NCBI RefSeq assembly: GCF_023053635.1
Contig: NC_086183.1
Location: forward strand, 813,501-877,500
Direction of reading: 5' to 3'
Source: Elgaria multicarinata webbii
Taxonomy: Eukaryota; Chordata; Lepidosauria; Squamata; Anguidae
DNA: 64,000 nucleotides
In this document: one piece after another, positions 1 through 30,111 of the stretch
How the letters are laid out: every line of letters begins with the position of its first letter
How positions within the stretch are numbered: position 1 is the first letter of the stretch
Program-made: the position numbers and the translations under genes
Notes under the pieces: generated by a model
Databases searched by the model: none
What the model was told of the DNA's origin: nothing
Seen by the model: the letters and a program-made list of their open reading frames with translations, nothing else

Positions 1-3000
1 TCCTGGCTGCCTTCCCCCCCCAAAGGGTTAAAATAATGGCCGGAGTGTTAGACTCCCGGAGATATATTGGGGGGAAAAGAGATGGGAGGGAAAGGGAAAG
101 TGGGGTGGGAGGGAAGGGTTTGTGTGGGTTGTTGTATTTTTATGTATGTAAGTTAAGTTTTCAACACGTTCGGGATCGAGAAGAAGTTCAAAGAATTAGA
201 TATGGATAAGAGGATAAGAATCTCAACACTCAATGTTAAAGGTCTGGGGGCGGTCGTAAAAAGGAGAAGGATTGAACAATTGTTAAATAGGGATGGTTCT
301 GATATAATTTTTTTGCAAGAAACTCATCAATTCAAGGAAAAAAATAATGTTATTCGCTTGAAATGGCCAGTGTATTATGAAGTGTCTTTGGGGACATCAA
401 AAAAAAATGGAGTGGCCATCATGATTTCAAAAAGAAGTGGGTTTGTGATGGAAAATATTAAAAAAGATGAGAATGGGAGATATCTCATGATAAAGGGTCA
501 ATTGGAAGGGAAAATGTATACTTTGATCAATATGTACGCTCCAAATAATAAACAAAAAGAATTTTATGAGGCGGTATTAAGAGAGATTGAAGAATTTAAG
601 GAGGGGTATGTTATTTTGGCTGGAGATTTTAATATGGTTATGAACAATAGACTAGATAGGTCAAATCCCTCTGAGATAGAAAAAAGAAATAATATCACTA
701 TGTTAAACAAATTAATTAAAGAAAAGGACTTTGTTGATTCTTGGCGAGTTCTTAGAGGGGCAGACCCAGGATTTACATTTTATTCTCCAGTACATCATAC
801 ATACTCTAAGATTGATCATATTTTCGTATCCAGAGATTTTTTAACTAAGATATGTAAAATGGAATTGGGGACAATCAAGGTAACGGATCATGCATTGGTA
901 AGTTTGGATTTTGCAGTTAGTAAGGATTACAAACAAGCATTAAGGTGGAGATTGAATACTAAGATATTTAAGCATGATAAAGTAATTGAGAAAATGCAGA
1001 AGGAACTGTCAGAAACATGGGAAATAAATGAGAAGGGGGGAACAAGAACGGCAGTGGTTTGGGATACCATGAAGGCTGTGTTTAGGGGGAATTGTATTAG
1101 GGAAATGTGTAATCTAAAAAGACAACAGGAGGTAAGGCAGGTTACTTTAGAGAAAGAGATAATTAAGTTGGAAAAAGAATTTTGGCAAACTAAAAATAAA
1201 TATAAATTAATAGAAGTACAGGCAAAAAAAAAGGAACTAGAAAATATTAATTTAGAAGAGGTTCAGAGGAACTTAATTTATATGAAAAGGGAATACTTTC
1301 AAAATAGTAACAGGAACTCGAAGATGCTTGCCAAGCTTACACAAAAGGAAAAAGCTAAAAATGGGATAGGGGCAGTAAAAAATAAGCAGGGTAATTATTG
1401 TCACATGATGAAGGATAAAATAAAAAATTTTCAGCAATTTTTTGAAGATTTATACAAGGAAAGAGATACTCAAACGAAGAGGAAGGAAGAGTATGTGGGT
1501 AAATTTTTGAAAAAAGGATTAGAAAAAGAGCATAAGAAAATTATGGATAGTAACATACTGCAAAGTGAAATAGAGGAGGTCATAGACCAGCTTAAAGTAG
1601 GGAAATCACCGGGGGTAGATGGCCTGGGACCAGAGTTTTATAAAAAAAATTAAAACATTAATAGTGCCAAAGTTGTTGAAATTATATAACGCAATAATGG
1701 AAGGGGAGAAGATTCCAGAGTCATGGGAGCATTCTATAAGAATTTTAATCCCGAAACCGGATAAGGATTTGACTCTCCCTGATTCATATAGACCAATTTC
1801 GTTAATAAATCAAGATGCTAAAAAATTTTCAACTATTTTGGCCAAAAGATTAAATAAATTTATAGCTAATTATGTAGGGGAAGACCAATGTGGTTTTATA
1901 GCAGGCAGACAGATGCATACATTAATAGGGAGAGTCTTAAATGCAATACAGGGGATAAAAAAGTCAAAGAATAAGGCGGGTATTTTAGCGTTAGATATTT
2001 TTAAAGCTTTTGATTGTGTGAGTTGGCAAACTTTAAAGTTGGTTTTAATCAAAATGGGATTTGGTAACAAATTCAGAGCAATAATAGAGCAGTTATACTC
2101 TAAAAACACAGCTGTAGTGGTAGTAAACGACGGAATAACGGATAAGATACGACTAGCCAGAGGGACAAGACAAGGATACCCACTCTCGCCAGTCCTGTTT
2201 GTATTGGTGATGGAATTGTTGGCAAACGCAATAAGAGAAGATGGGGAGATAGAGGGGATAGGTAGTAGAAATAAAATTAAGTTGAATATGTTTGCAGATG
2301 ATACATTGATGACTATTAGAGATCCGATAAGCAAAATGGAAAGAATTAGACAGCAGTTAAAAGAATTTGAAGAAGTTATGGGGTTAAGAATAAATTGGGC
2401 AAAATCCGAATTGATGTTATTTAATTACACTAAAAAGGAAGAGAAGGAATGGGAAGGGAAGGCTTCAGTTTTGAATAGTAAAGAAAAAATTAAATATTTG
2501 GGTATTAAGATTACTAAAAAATTAGAAGATTTGGAAAGTGAAAATTTAAATGGATTGAAAAAAGAGGTAATAGAAAAGCTAAAGAAGTATAAGAAACTGA
2601 ATCTTTCTTGGTTTGGAAGAATAGCTTTAATAAAGATGAAAATTTTACCTAAGATCAATTTTTTTTTCAGGATGTTACCAATAAGAATTTCAGATTTAGA
2701 GTTAAAAAGTTGGCAGAATCTTATAAATAATTACTGCAATGCGGAGAAGAAAGCAAGAATTAACAAAAGTAAATGGTATATAAATCAAAAGAAGGGTGGA
2801 TTGGGTCTCCCGAACCTTGAGTACTATTACATAGCAAACAGGTTAAGACATATTGTTGAAGCAATTTTAGGGGTAGGGGACTTAGAATGGATGGAGGAAA
2901 ATACATTAGATAATATTGAGCTAAATTTGCAGAATGTATTTTTTAAGGAAAAAGGGAAGGGTAATTGGCTTAACGAAATAGATAACTACTTTTTGAAGTT

Positions 3001-4216
3001 CCATTGGGAACTTTGGAATAAATATAAAAAGGAATTGCTTTCAATTAATTCCCCTTTAACACCGGTGATAATGCTAAAGAAATTTCCTGAAAATTTAAAG
3101 AATAGATTAGGTAAAGTTTTAAAGGAAAAAAATAAAATGAGATTAAGTGAATGGTTAAAGGGGATGAATACAAGAGAGAGATTGGAAGATGTTTTAAAAG
3201 ATTTGAAATTATCATGGTTAAACTATGGGCAATTGGAACAATGGACTAAAAATTGGGTAAAAGAAAATTGAGAGTGTGGAGAGAGGACGAAATTTGAGGA
3301 ATTAATTGAAAAAAAAGAAATTGATAAGGGACAAAATATAGGGATAAAAGGGTTAATGAGTCAACTATATAATGTATTAACTGAGAAAGGAGTGTTGGAC
3401 AGTGTCGGGAAAGTAGTTTGGGAGACTGATTTGAAGATACAGATAGGACAGCAGAGATGGGAGGGACTATGGAGACAGAGAGTGTTGAGAAATATGTCAG
3501 TAAGAATAAAGGAGAATTACTACAAACTGGTATGGAGGTGGTATTTAACTCCGGTCAGATTAAATAAGATTAATAATCAGCTTTCAGCAGATTGTTGGAG
3601 GGGTTGTGGTGAAAAAGGAACGTATTTACATATGTGGTGGGACTGTAAACATGTGCAAAAGTTGTGGAAGATGGTTTTTTATGAGACTGAGCAGATAGTG
3701 GGATTTAAAGTAGAAGTCACACCAAGGATTGCACTACTTTCACCGCAAGAAGAACTTAAATGTAATAAAGAAACGAAAGAGCTAATAACGAATCTGTTGA
3801 CGGCTGTGAGGCTGATTGTAGCCAGGAACTGGAAGATGCAAGGAGACTATTGTACTGAAGAATGGTATAAAGAAGTGTGGGACATTGCTATAAATGATAA
3901 ATTGACATGTAATATCAAAATGAAAAAAGGTATAGTAAAAACAAATGATTTTGAGGGTATATGGGAAAAGTTCCTGGAGTTTGTATTTTCTAAAGGAAGT
4001 GGGAAACCACCAACAGAAGAAACTATGAGTTTTTGGAAACAGGAATGAGATCCCGAGGTGGGGGGAGCACTGTTATGTTTAGTATTAATATGTTTAATAG
4101 GCAAAATTTGAATATATGATATTAAGGTAATTTTATGTTTGTGTAACAAGTGATTTTTTATTTGATGTTTTGTTGTTGTTATATATTGTTTAATAAAAAA
4201 TTAAAATAAAAAAAAT
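1..4216 (+). mobile_element. L1-clade LINE, 3' part (5' end outside window)
   Basis: The window opens inside an L1-type LINE. Bases 1-201 are the spacer before ORF2, ORF2 fills 202-4048, and a short 3' UTR runs into an A-rich tail at about 4193-4216 containing AATAAA. ORF1 and the 5' UTR would lie upstream of base 1, so the element may be full length. A second, more diverged copy of the same 3' end lies at 43258-43937. The nearly open reading frame suggests recent insertion. No target duplication can be checked because the 5' flank is missing. Confidence 0.9.
202..4048 (+). pseudogene. L1 ORF2: APE endonuclease, reverse transcriptase and Cys-rich tail
   Basis: This frame would encode about 1280 residues, normal for L1 ORF2p, which nicks target DNA and reverse transcribes L1 RNA. 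The N-terminus (residues 1-230) is an APE-type endonuclease with QETH, AGDFN and SKIDHIF motifs. The reverse transcriptase has ALDIFKAFD, GTRQGYPLSPVLF and the catalytic FADD at 2291-2302 (about residue 697). The C-terminal CCHC-like segment WRGCGEKGTYLHMWWDCKH lies near 3595-3650. Two lesions break it. A8 at 1642-1649 carries one extra A, shifting the frame after GPEFYKK, and an in-frame TGA lies at 3269-3271. Everything else is open, so it looks recently active but is now dead. Start chosen at the first ATG before the endonuclease. Confidence 0.9.
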
Positions 4217-4540
4217 AGAAAGATAACGAAGAATATATATATATATAAAAAAAAGCCTCTTGGATCCAGAATACAACTAAAACCCTCAAAGGCCCACTTT
4301 GGACATTTTGCAGATAAGATAGTTTGCATTAGGGCTGTGCTCCACTTCGCTTTGGATCGTAGAAGCAGCATTGGATCGGCCTGATTCGCCTCCGTTAAAT
4401 GCGGATCGGGTCGGGGGGGGGGCAGCGGAGCAATGCAGGTTGGGTCGTCCATTTGCAGATCGACCTGCTTCCTCGCGGAGCTCTGCCCGCCATGTTGGAA
4501 GGTTTTCCAACATTGTGAGAACAAAGCACGTATAACTTTA

Positions 4541-4740
4541 TTTATTTATTTAAGGATTTTTATGCCGCCATTCAGCCAAAAAAGGCTTTCACGGCGGCTT
4601 ACAAAAGTATTTCTTGACAGTCCCTGCCCACAGGCTTACAATCTAAAAGACATGACACAAAAGGAAAGGGGATTGGGAGGGAGGAGGAGGAGGGGTAAAG
4701 GAAAGCAAATTCAGGCACTACAATCTTAGTTGCAAAGTTC
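4541..4740 (-). mobile_element. LINE-type 3' tail (minus) joined to a minisatellite
   Basis: On the minus strand this reads as a LINE 3' end: a GTAAGCCGCC...GGCGGCATAAAAATCC segment ending in AAATAAATAAATA. Close relatives lie at 10001-10130 and 35876-35956. In the element's own orientation the 105-bp minisatellite lies immediately 5' of this tail. Confidence 0.65.
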
Positions 4741-4750
4741 AGCAGTTACA

Positions 4751-5256
4751 GTTGACAGCAGGAGGGAGGGGGCTCTCAGCTGGAGCTGGACCCAGGCATG
4801 GTGGAGAGGTGCCTGGCTGCTGCTTCCTCCCTCACTGGTGGCCTCTGCAGAGACAGTTGGTAGCAGGAGGGAGGGGGCTCTCAGCTGAAGCTGGACCCAG
4901 GCACGGTGGAGAGGTGCCTGGCTGCTGCTTCCTCCCTCACTGGTGGCCTCTGCAGTGACAGCTGGTAGCAGAAGAGAGGGGGCTCTGAGCTGGAGCTGGA
5001 CCCAGGCACAGTGGAGAGGTGCCTGGCTGCTGCTTCCTCCCTCTCTGGTGGCCTCTGCAGAGACAGTTGGTAGCAGGAGGGAGGGGGCTCTCAGCTGAAG
5101 CTGGACCCAGGCCCGGTGGAGAGGTGCCTGGCTGCTGCTTCCTCCCTCACTGGTGGCCTCTGCAGTGACAGTTGGTAGCAGGAGAGAGGGGGCTCTGAGC
5201 TGGAGCTGGACCCAGGCACGGTGGAGAGGTGCCTGGCTGCTGCTTCCTCCCTCACT
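4751..5256. repeat. Minisatellite, 105-bp unit, about 4.8 copies
   Basis: Units begin at 4751, 4856, 4961, 5066 and 5171, exactly 105 bp apart, each starting GTTGGTAGCAGGAGG or a close variant. The fifth ends at about 5256. Copies differ by a few substitutions and no indels. Because 105 is a multiple of three, reading frames stay open across units, but these are not genes. Confidence 0.95.
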
Positions 5257-5754
5257 CTTTTTGTTTTAAAAACTATGTTTTTGAAACTTACTGTGCTTAG
5301 AGAGTGCTTGTTGGGGGTCATTTGTGTCGATTTTCAGATTTTTTCATTGTGCGGTTTGCTTGCTATTAATTTTTATAGAATGGGTAAAACAGGAGGGGGA
5401 AGCTCTTCTTTTCCACCTGGATTGACAGATTGAACTCCCAATCGTGATGATAATGTGAAGCATCTTCCAATCCTAATGTGGGAGGACGGGACTAAGCCAG
5501 AGGGAGCCAGAGACAGTTTCCTTTCTCGGAGGGTTAGTTAGTTCTGTACTGTAGCTGCGTTTGTTCGGAGGAGATAGGATTTAGCTTGGGGTGTGGGTGG
5601 GTGTGTTTGCTGCACACTGCTTGTTAAGTGCAAAAAGCATTCAACTAAAGTTTGGGCAAAGCACAATACACACTTGTCCCATTTCCCCAAATAATAAATA
5701 CATTAGTAGTATTAGTCCTTCCTTGTGATGAAAAAGTCATTGTTGCCCAGTTGT

Positions 5755-6262
5755 ATCTGTAAAAAATGTCGGAGCTATTTGCATTTTTGAAAGTGGGGTG
5801 TGGGATTTTGAAATATTCCCCAAAAGTCAGTGGATGCTTGGATTTGATCCAAACTGGCCATGAATGTGGATAAGCTCTCATGGTGCCAATTTTGAGGTTT
5901 CTAACGTTAAAAGTAACAGAAGTGTAGAAAGGTTTGTTAATTGGGGTTAGGGTTGAGAGTTAAAAAGTTTTTTAAAATTGCTAAAAATCAGGGCGTGCTC
6001 GGATTTCCTTGAAACTTGGCATGAATGTGGATCTAGGTGGAAGCTAGGATGGTGCACATTTTCAAGTTTGTATCTGGAAAAATGACAAAGATATTTGCAT
6101 TTCTGAAAATGGGGTGTTTTTTTATTTTTTACATATTTGCTAAAAATCACTGGATGCTCGGATTTGCTTCAAACTGGCCATGAATGTGGATGCATGGATA
6201 AGCTCTCATGGTGCTGATTTTGAGGTTTCTAATTTAATGTTAAAAGTAAAAAAGTTATAGGC
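5755..6262. repeat. Three degenerate direct repeats inside the hAT-type element
   Basis: Words such as AAACTGGCCATGAATGTGGA, AAGCTCTCATGGTGC and TTTTGAGGTTTCTAA recur around 5850-5900 and 6172-6232, with a more diverged middle copy near 5985-6060. Units are roughly 160-200 bp. They probably represent internal amplification within the DNA element. Confidence 0.75.
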
Positions 6263-6559
6263 ATTTGATTTTCAAAGCATGTCTATGGGGGGGACGGGAC
6301 ACGGAGCTCTGATCCGGATCCGGAGCCCCACCACGGATCATAGGCGGATCGGACCTGATCCGGAAGTTGCGGATTGGGATCCAGAGCGGATCAGGGGGTC
6401 CATGCACAACCCTAGTTTGCATCCATGCCATTGTTTTGACAGAATCTAGTGTGCCAACTAGTCATGTTATAGATGCCTTTTAGCTTGTACAGCCTGAAGA
6501 TATGCATACATTGCTTGGAGAATTGAGGGATACTATTTGCTCCTTATTTCCCTATCCAT

Positions 6560-7330
6560 CCTGGCTTCTTAAATCTGCCAAGGGCAGGGGATCTGGACTT
6601 CTGAGGTGATCAATGCCTCCTTGAGGGATGGTGAGGTTCCTGTAGCTATGAAAGAAGCAGGTGGGGAGGTCCTTGTTGAAGAAACCATATCTAGATTGCA
6701 TGGTTTCAGAAAACATCAAATTTGCCATTATTGGCAAGGTGATGGTGGTCTGGTCTCCCAAGCAGTGTTGGATGATACTGATGATTTAGAATTATTCCAA
6801 TCAGGTTTCAAATCTACTTATGGGACGGAAACAGCCTTGGACTCTCTGACTGATGACTTACACTGGGATGTGAGGAGTGCAACCCTGTCGGTTCTTTTCG
6901 ACCTCTCAGCAGCTTTCGATACTATCAACCATGGTATCCTTCTGGCTCGTTTATCTGGGTTGAGCTTAGGAGACATAGTGTTAAAATGGTTCTGGTCTTT
7001 CCTGAAGAAGAAGGTCTTAGAAAATGGTGCTGGAGTTTTGCTTCACCCCACGGCCACTTGCCTGTGGGGTGCTGCCAAGTTCCATCCTGTCCCCCATGCT
7101 TTTTAACATCTACATGAAAGTGCTGGGGGACGTCATCAGGAGGTGTGGGCTGAAGTGCCATCAGAATGCAGGTGATACTGAGCTCTACCTCTGGTTTCCA
7201 TCTACACATCCCAGGGAGGCTGCAGGACTCTTGGACCAGTAGCTGAAAGTTGTCTTGGGTTGGTGAGGGTAAAGAAGTCAAAAATCCAGACAAGGCCAAA
7301 GTACTATGGGTTGGGAAACCAACTGCTCTG
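6560..7330 (+). pseudogene. L2-like LINE reverse transcriptase fragment, decayed
   Basis: The piece around 6785-6960 reads LFQSGFKSTYGTETALDSL, then [17 protein letters not shown], matching the finger and motif A region of L2-clade reverse transcriptase. Related text continues in other frames near 7085-7260 (MLFNIYMKVLGDVI; CHQNAGDTELYLW, in which the YADD-type catalytic site has become NAGD). It is an old 5'- and 3'-truncated copy with several frame changes. It lies just left of the MTF1 CpG island. Confidence 0.75.
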
Positions 7331-7399
7331 GATGGAAGTTTACAACTGGCCTTAAGAGGGATTGCATCCCCCTAAAAAAACCAAGTGTGTAGTCTGGAA

Positions 7400-8530
7400 A
7401 TGCTCATGGATCTCAGGCGGCCGTGGTTCTCAGGGGAGCCTTTCACCAGCTTAGGCTGGTGCGCCGGACCTAACTGGAGAGGACGGGACCTCGCCTCCGT
7501 CATCCGTGCCTTAGTGGCGTCCAGGCAGGGCCGCCCCACCGACCGCGCGCGCAGTCCTTTGCATGCTCCGCAGCAGCAGGCTCGGGAGGGAGGCCGGATG
7601 CTCAACCGTCCTGCAATGCAGTGCCGCCTTAGGTGCTGCCGGCGGCTGCCGCGGCCCCCCCTCCGTCGCAGGCGCTTGCGGGAGGCGCGGATGCCAGGCC
7701 GCGCGTGGGCTTTCCAGCGGGGGGGGGGGGGGCGGCGGCGGCAGCGGCGGCGGCCCTGGCAGTGGCACTCCACCGCCCGCCGCCAGGGGCGCCCGCCCGA
7801 CCGCCCACTCCAGCCCGGCCTTTCGGCCTCTGGGGTGGGGCCGGAAGGGACGGCATCCCGGCGTCCCCTGCGCCAGGCGGAAGCGCAGATGCCTGCGGGA
7901 GCCCCCGACGCAGCGAGCCAAGGGACAGGCGGCCGGGCGGCCGGATGACCGCGGGCGCTCGGACTGCGCGTGGCGGCGGGCGGGCGGGCGAGCCATGGCG
8001 CCGACGCGGACCGGCCTCGGCCCGCCGCTGGGAGGAGCCGGTGAGGCTCGTTCTTCTCCCCTGGTGAGGCCGGCCCCGTGCTCCGCCTCTCGGGCCGCTG
8101 CCTGCCAGCCCTGCCCTCCACACACACCCAGCCGCCGGCGAGAGTTGCTAGGGGGCGGCGCGGGGATGCCCGCCGCCCCTGCCGCGTGTGGGGGGCGCCG
8201 GGACGGCCCGGCAGCGCGAGCAGCTGCCGGGGGACGGTGGGGGCGCCAGGCCGCGAGCCCTGCCTCCGCTGAGGCCGCTTCCAGCCTCCTCCCGAGCCCC
8301 TCCAAGGCCGCGGCGGGCGACTCGTGGCCCTCCGGGTGTGTTCGGCTTCCGACTCCAGGCAGCCGCCGCCATCATGGCCAGTGGTGAGGGTGATGGGGAT
8401 TTCAGGCCAAGACTTCTGCAGGGCCACAAGTGGCCCTCCCGGCCGGGGCCGAGGCCGGGGCCGGTGCCGGTGCGGTCAGCGTGCCTGTGTATTAGCCGCT
8501 GGAACTTTCTGGATCTGAAAACTTGACTCA
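7400..8530 (+). promoter_or_regulatory. CpG island: probable MTF1 promoter and non-coding first exon
   Basis: The stretch is very GC-rich and full of CpG, unlike flanking sequence, and ends about 470 bp before the first MTF1 coding exon. Long open frames exist on both strands but are composition artefacts. A candidate first exon ends at 8383, where CCAGTG is followed by GTGAGG; it carries an ATG in good context at 8374 (GCCGCCATCATGG). The TSS cannot be fixed from sequence alone. The poly-G run at about 7720-7733 may be assembly-sensitive. Confidence 0.75.
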
Positions 8531-8994
8531 GGCCTATGCATGGTTATTGCTTGAAAATCTGAGGCTGTCTCCTATGTATTTGAAATACGTTGGTTTTTTT
8601 AAAAAAATTAAACAATCAACAACCACCACTTGCTGTGTCAAATGTCCCAGGGGAAAGGGGTGAACTCTCACACTTGAGTACAATAGCAGGTGAGGTTTGG
8701 TTGTGATTATGTTATCCTAATTTGTTTTTATTATCTGAAAATAACTTTTCTGCAAAGTGCCCAAAGCGACTGTACAATGTTAAAAAAATAATCATCAGCA
8801 AAAGATCACCTAAACCAAATGCAACCTCAAAGAACGTAAATAAAAGTAGATCCTGGAAAATAATGACGCTTATTGGATGTTCAGGGCTTCTGCTTCAGAT
8901 TTGACCTGACTCTCCTCACCATGCATTCTATATTATTCTCTTTACAGATGAGTTGTCAAGTGTTCATTTTATGAGTCTACCTGAATTCCACTAA
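8374..8994 (+). promoter_or_regulatory. Candidate upstream ORFs in the MTF1 5' UTR
   Basis: The first coding exon begins at 8948 after TTTACAG. In its 50-nt leader ATG 8948 opens a frame ending at TGA 8974, and ATG 8971 one ending at TAA 8994, three bases before the main ATG 8998. If exon 1 ends at 8383, the ATG at 8374 joins in frame across the junction to give an 18-codon uORF (MASDELSSVHFMSLPEFH) ending at the same TAA. Such an arrangement would be expected to limit translation or force reinitiation. Confidence 0.5.
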
Positions 8995-8997
8995 GCC

Positions 8998-28844
<19,847 letters not shown>

Positions 28845-29975
28845 AGCCCTCCTACCTGGCCCAAGGGGATGGAGGTTGAAGGATGAGCAAGAGCCTGTTG
28901 CTCCCTAGAAGCTGGGCCCTCGCCCTTATAAGGTGAGGCCTGTCCATAGGGAAAAGGCAAAGTTATGTCTGAATGGCTGGCTGCACTGTCTTGTCACTTT
29001 GGCTCAGGGTGACACAAACGCAGGCATCGGAGTCGTCTTGAGTGGATTTGGGCGGCTGGCTGCTCTCGTTGCACCTTGCTTTAGTGGTGATGGAGGAGGA
29101 GACGGGGAGCCGTGCTGGTGGCACGTGAGGGTGTTGCAGCTCCGTGGGGTGTCTTCCGGTCTACGTGTGCACTATTTGTATTCTTATACTGGGGGGAGGG
29201 GGAGGAGATGTTTATGTGGGAGGAGTGCAGTGGCAAGGGGGCTCTCGTAGCAGCAGCTGCACTTTGCAAGGTGGGCAGCTGGGGAGAGGTGGGCCTGGGC
29301 CCCACAGGGGCTCACTGTTTTACTAGCGTTCAGCGTGCTGCAAATACAAGGCGGGCAGATCATCCCTTCAGAGTTTGCACAGGTGCAGATGGACTTGCTC
29401 CGTAGTAGCTGCTGAGTTTCTGTGTCTTTTGTAGATATGTTTCTTGGCAGTGGAACGCCACCCTCTCTGCCATGCGTCAACATGGGTGTTTACACAAGTT
29501 CAAGGGCTCAGAGGATTTGCACTGTTTCAGCTTTCCCAAAACCACTTGCTCAGCACAGCAGCTTGTGGCACAAAAAGGCGCCCCTACAGGCTCAGCAGAC
29601 TTTGGCTCTGTGAAGGTATTGGTGTGGATCAGGTGGAGCTGCTCCTGCATCCCACCAGTTCTGGCAGAGTGTGCCCCTTGAATGTGCGACACAATCCCGC
29701 GGCTGCTCCGTGCTGTGGTGCCTGTAGAGCGACTCCCTTCCTTGGCAAAGAGCTGGTGCTCAGCCAGCTAGGCCTCCCACCCTTTCCAAAGCCTTCCTCT
29801 TTTTTTTCCTGCCCTCAGCCTGCTGCAGTGGAAAATGCATCCTTTTGTATCTTCTAACTTACTCAGGGTAAAATCCTAACAGACTCTCCTCCATCCAGCA
29901 GCCTGTAAGGGTTTGATAAATCTCCTTTGTAATGTTTTATTTATATGCCATTGTTCATGTTAAAAAAGAAGTGAA

Positions 29976-30111
29976 CAGCCTTCCCCAACCTGTTGTCCTC
30001 CTGAAGTGTTGGACGGCATCTCCTGTAGATTGCAACCTGCATTGCCATTGGCTTGCAGTTATGGGTGTTGCAGTCCCACACACCTGAAAGGCACCAGGCC
30101 AAGGAAGGCTG
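29976..30111. mobile_element. Fold-back MITE in the MTF1 3' UTR
   Basis: Begins CAGCCTTCCCCAACCTG and ends CCAGGCCAAGGAAGGCTG with imperfect complementary arms around a 60-bp centre. Same family as the perfect palindrome at 33921-34017, but older. Confidence 0.75.

Larger units (their letters stand above)
4330..6414. mobile_element. Non-autonomous hAT-type DNA element with perfect 8-bp target duplication
   Basis: Terminal inverted repeats TAGGGCTGTGC (4330-4340) and GCACAACCCTA (6404-6414) differ at one base. They are flanked by identical 8-bp direct repeats GTTTGCAT at 4322-4329 and 6415-6422. An 8-bp duplication is the hAT hallmark. Both ends are rich in GGATC/GATCC words. No transposase frame is seen. 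A LINE-type tail and a 105-bp minisatellite lie inside, and degenerate direct repeats fill the right half. Family assignment is inference from duplication length and terminus. Confidence 0.8.

Noticed and set aside
4751-5256. Regular spacing considered as a CRISPR-like array
   Set aside because: Units are full-length 105-bp tandem copies without variable spacers, in a vertebrate genome.
5936-5955. GGGGTTAGGGTTGAG considered as interstitial telomere repeat
   Set aside because: Fewer than two full TTAGGG units.
7372-8427. Several long open frames on both strands (up to 351 codons)
   Set aside because: They fill a CpG island, overlap in many frames and have Arg/Pro/Gly/Ala-rich text with no domain; high GC removes stop codons.
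1-8900. INPP5B expected left of MTF1 by synteny
   Set aside because: No inositol phosphatase peptide is seen; the region is repeats. It may lie further left.
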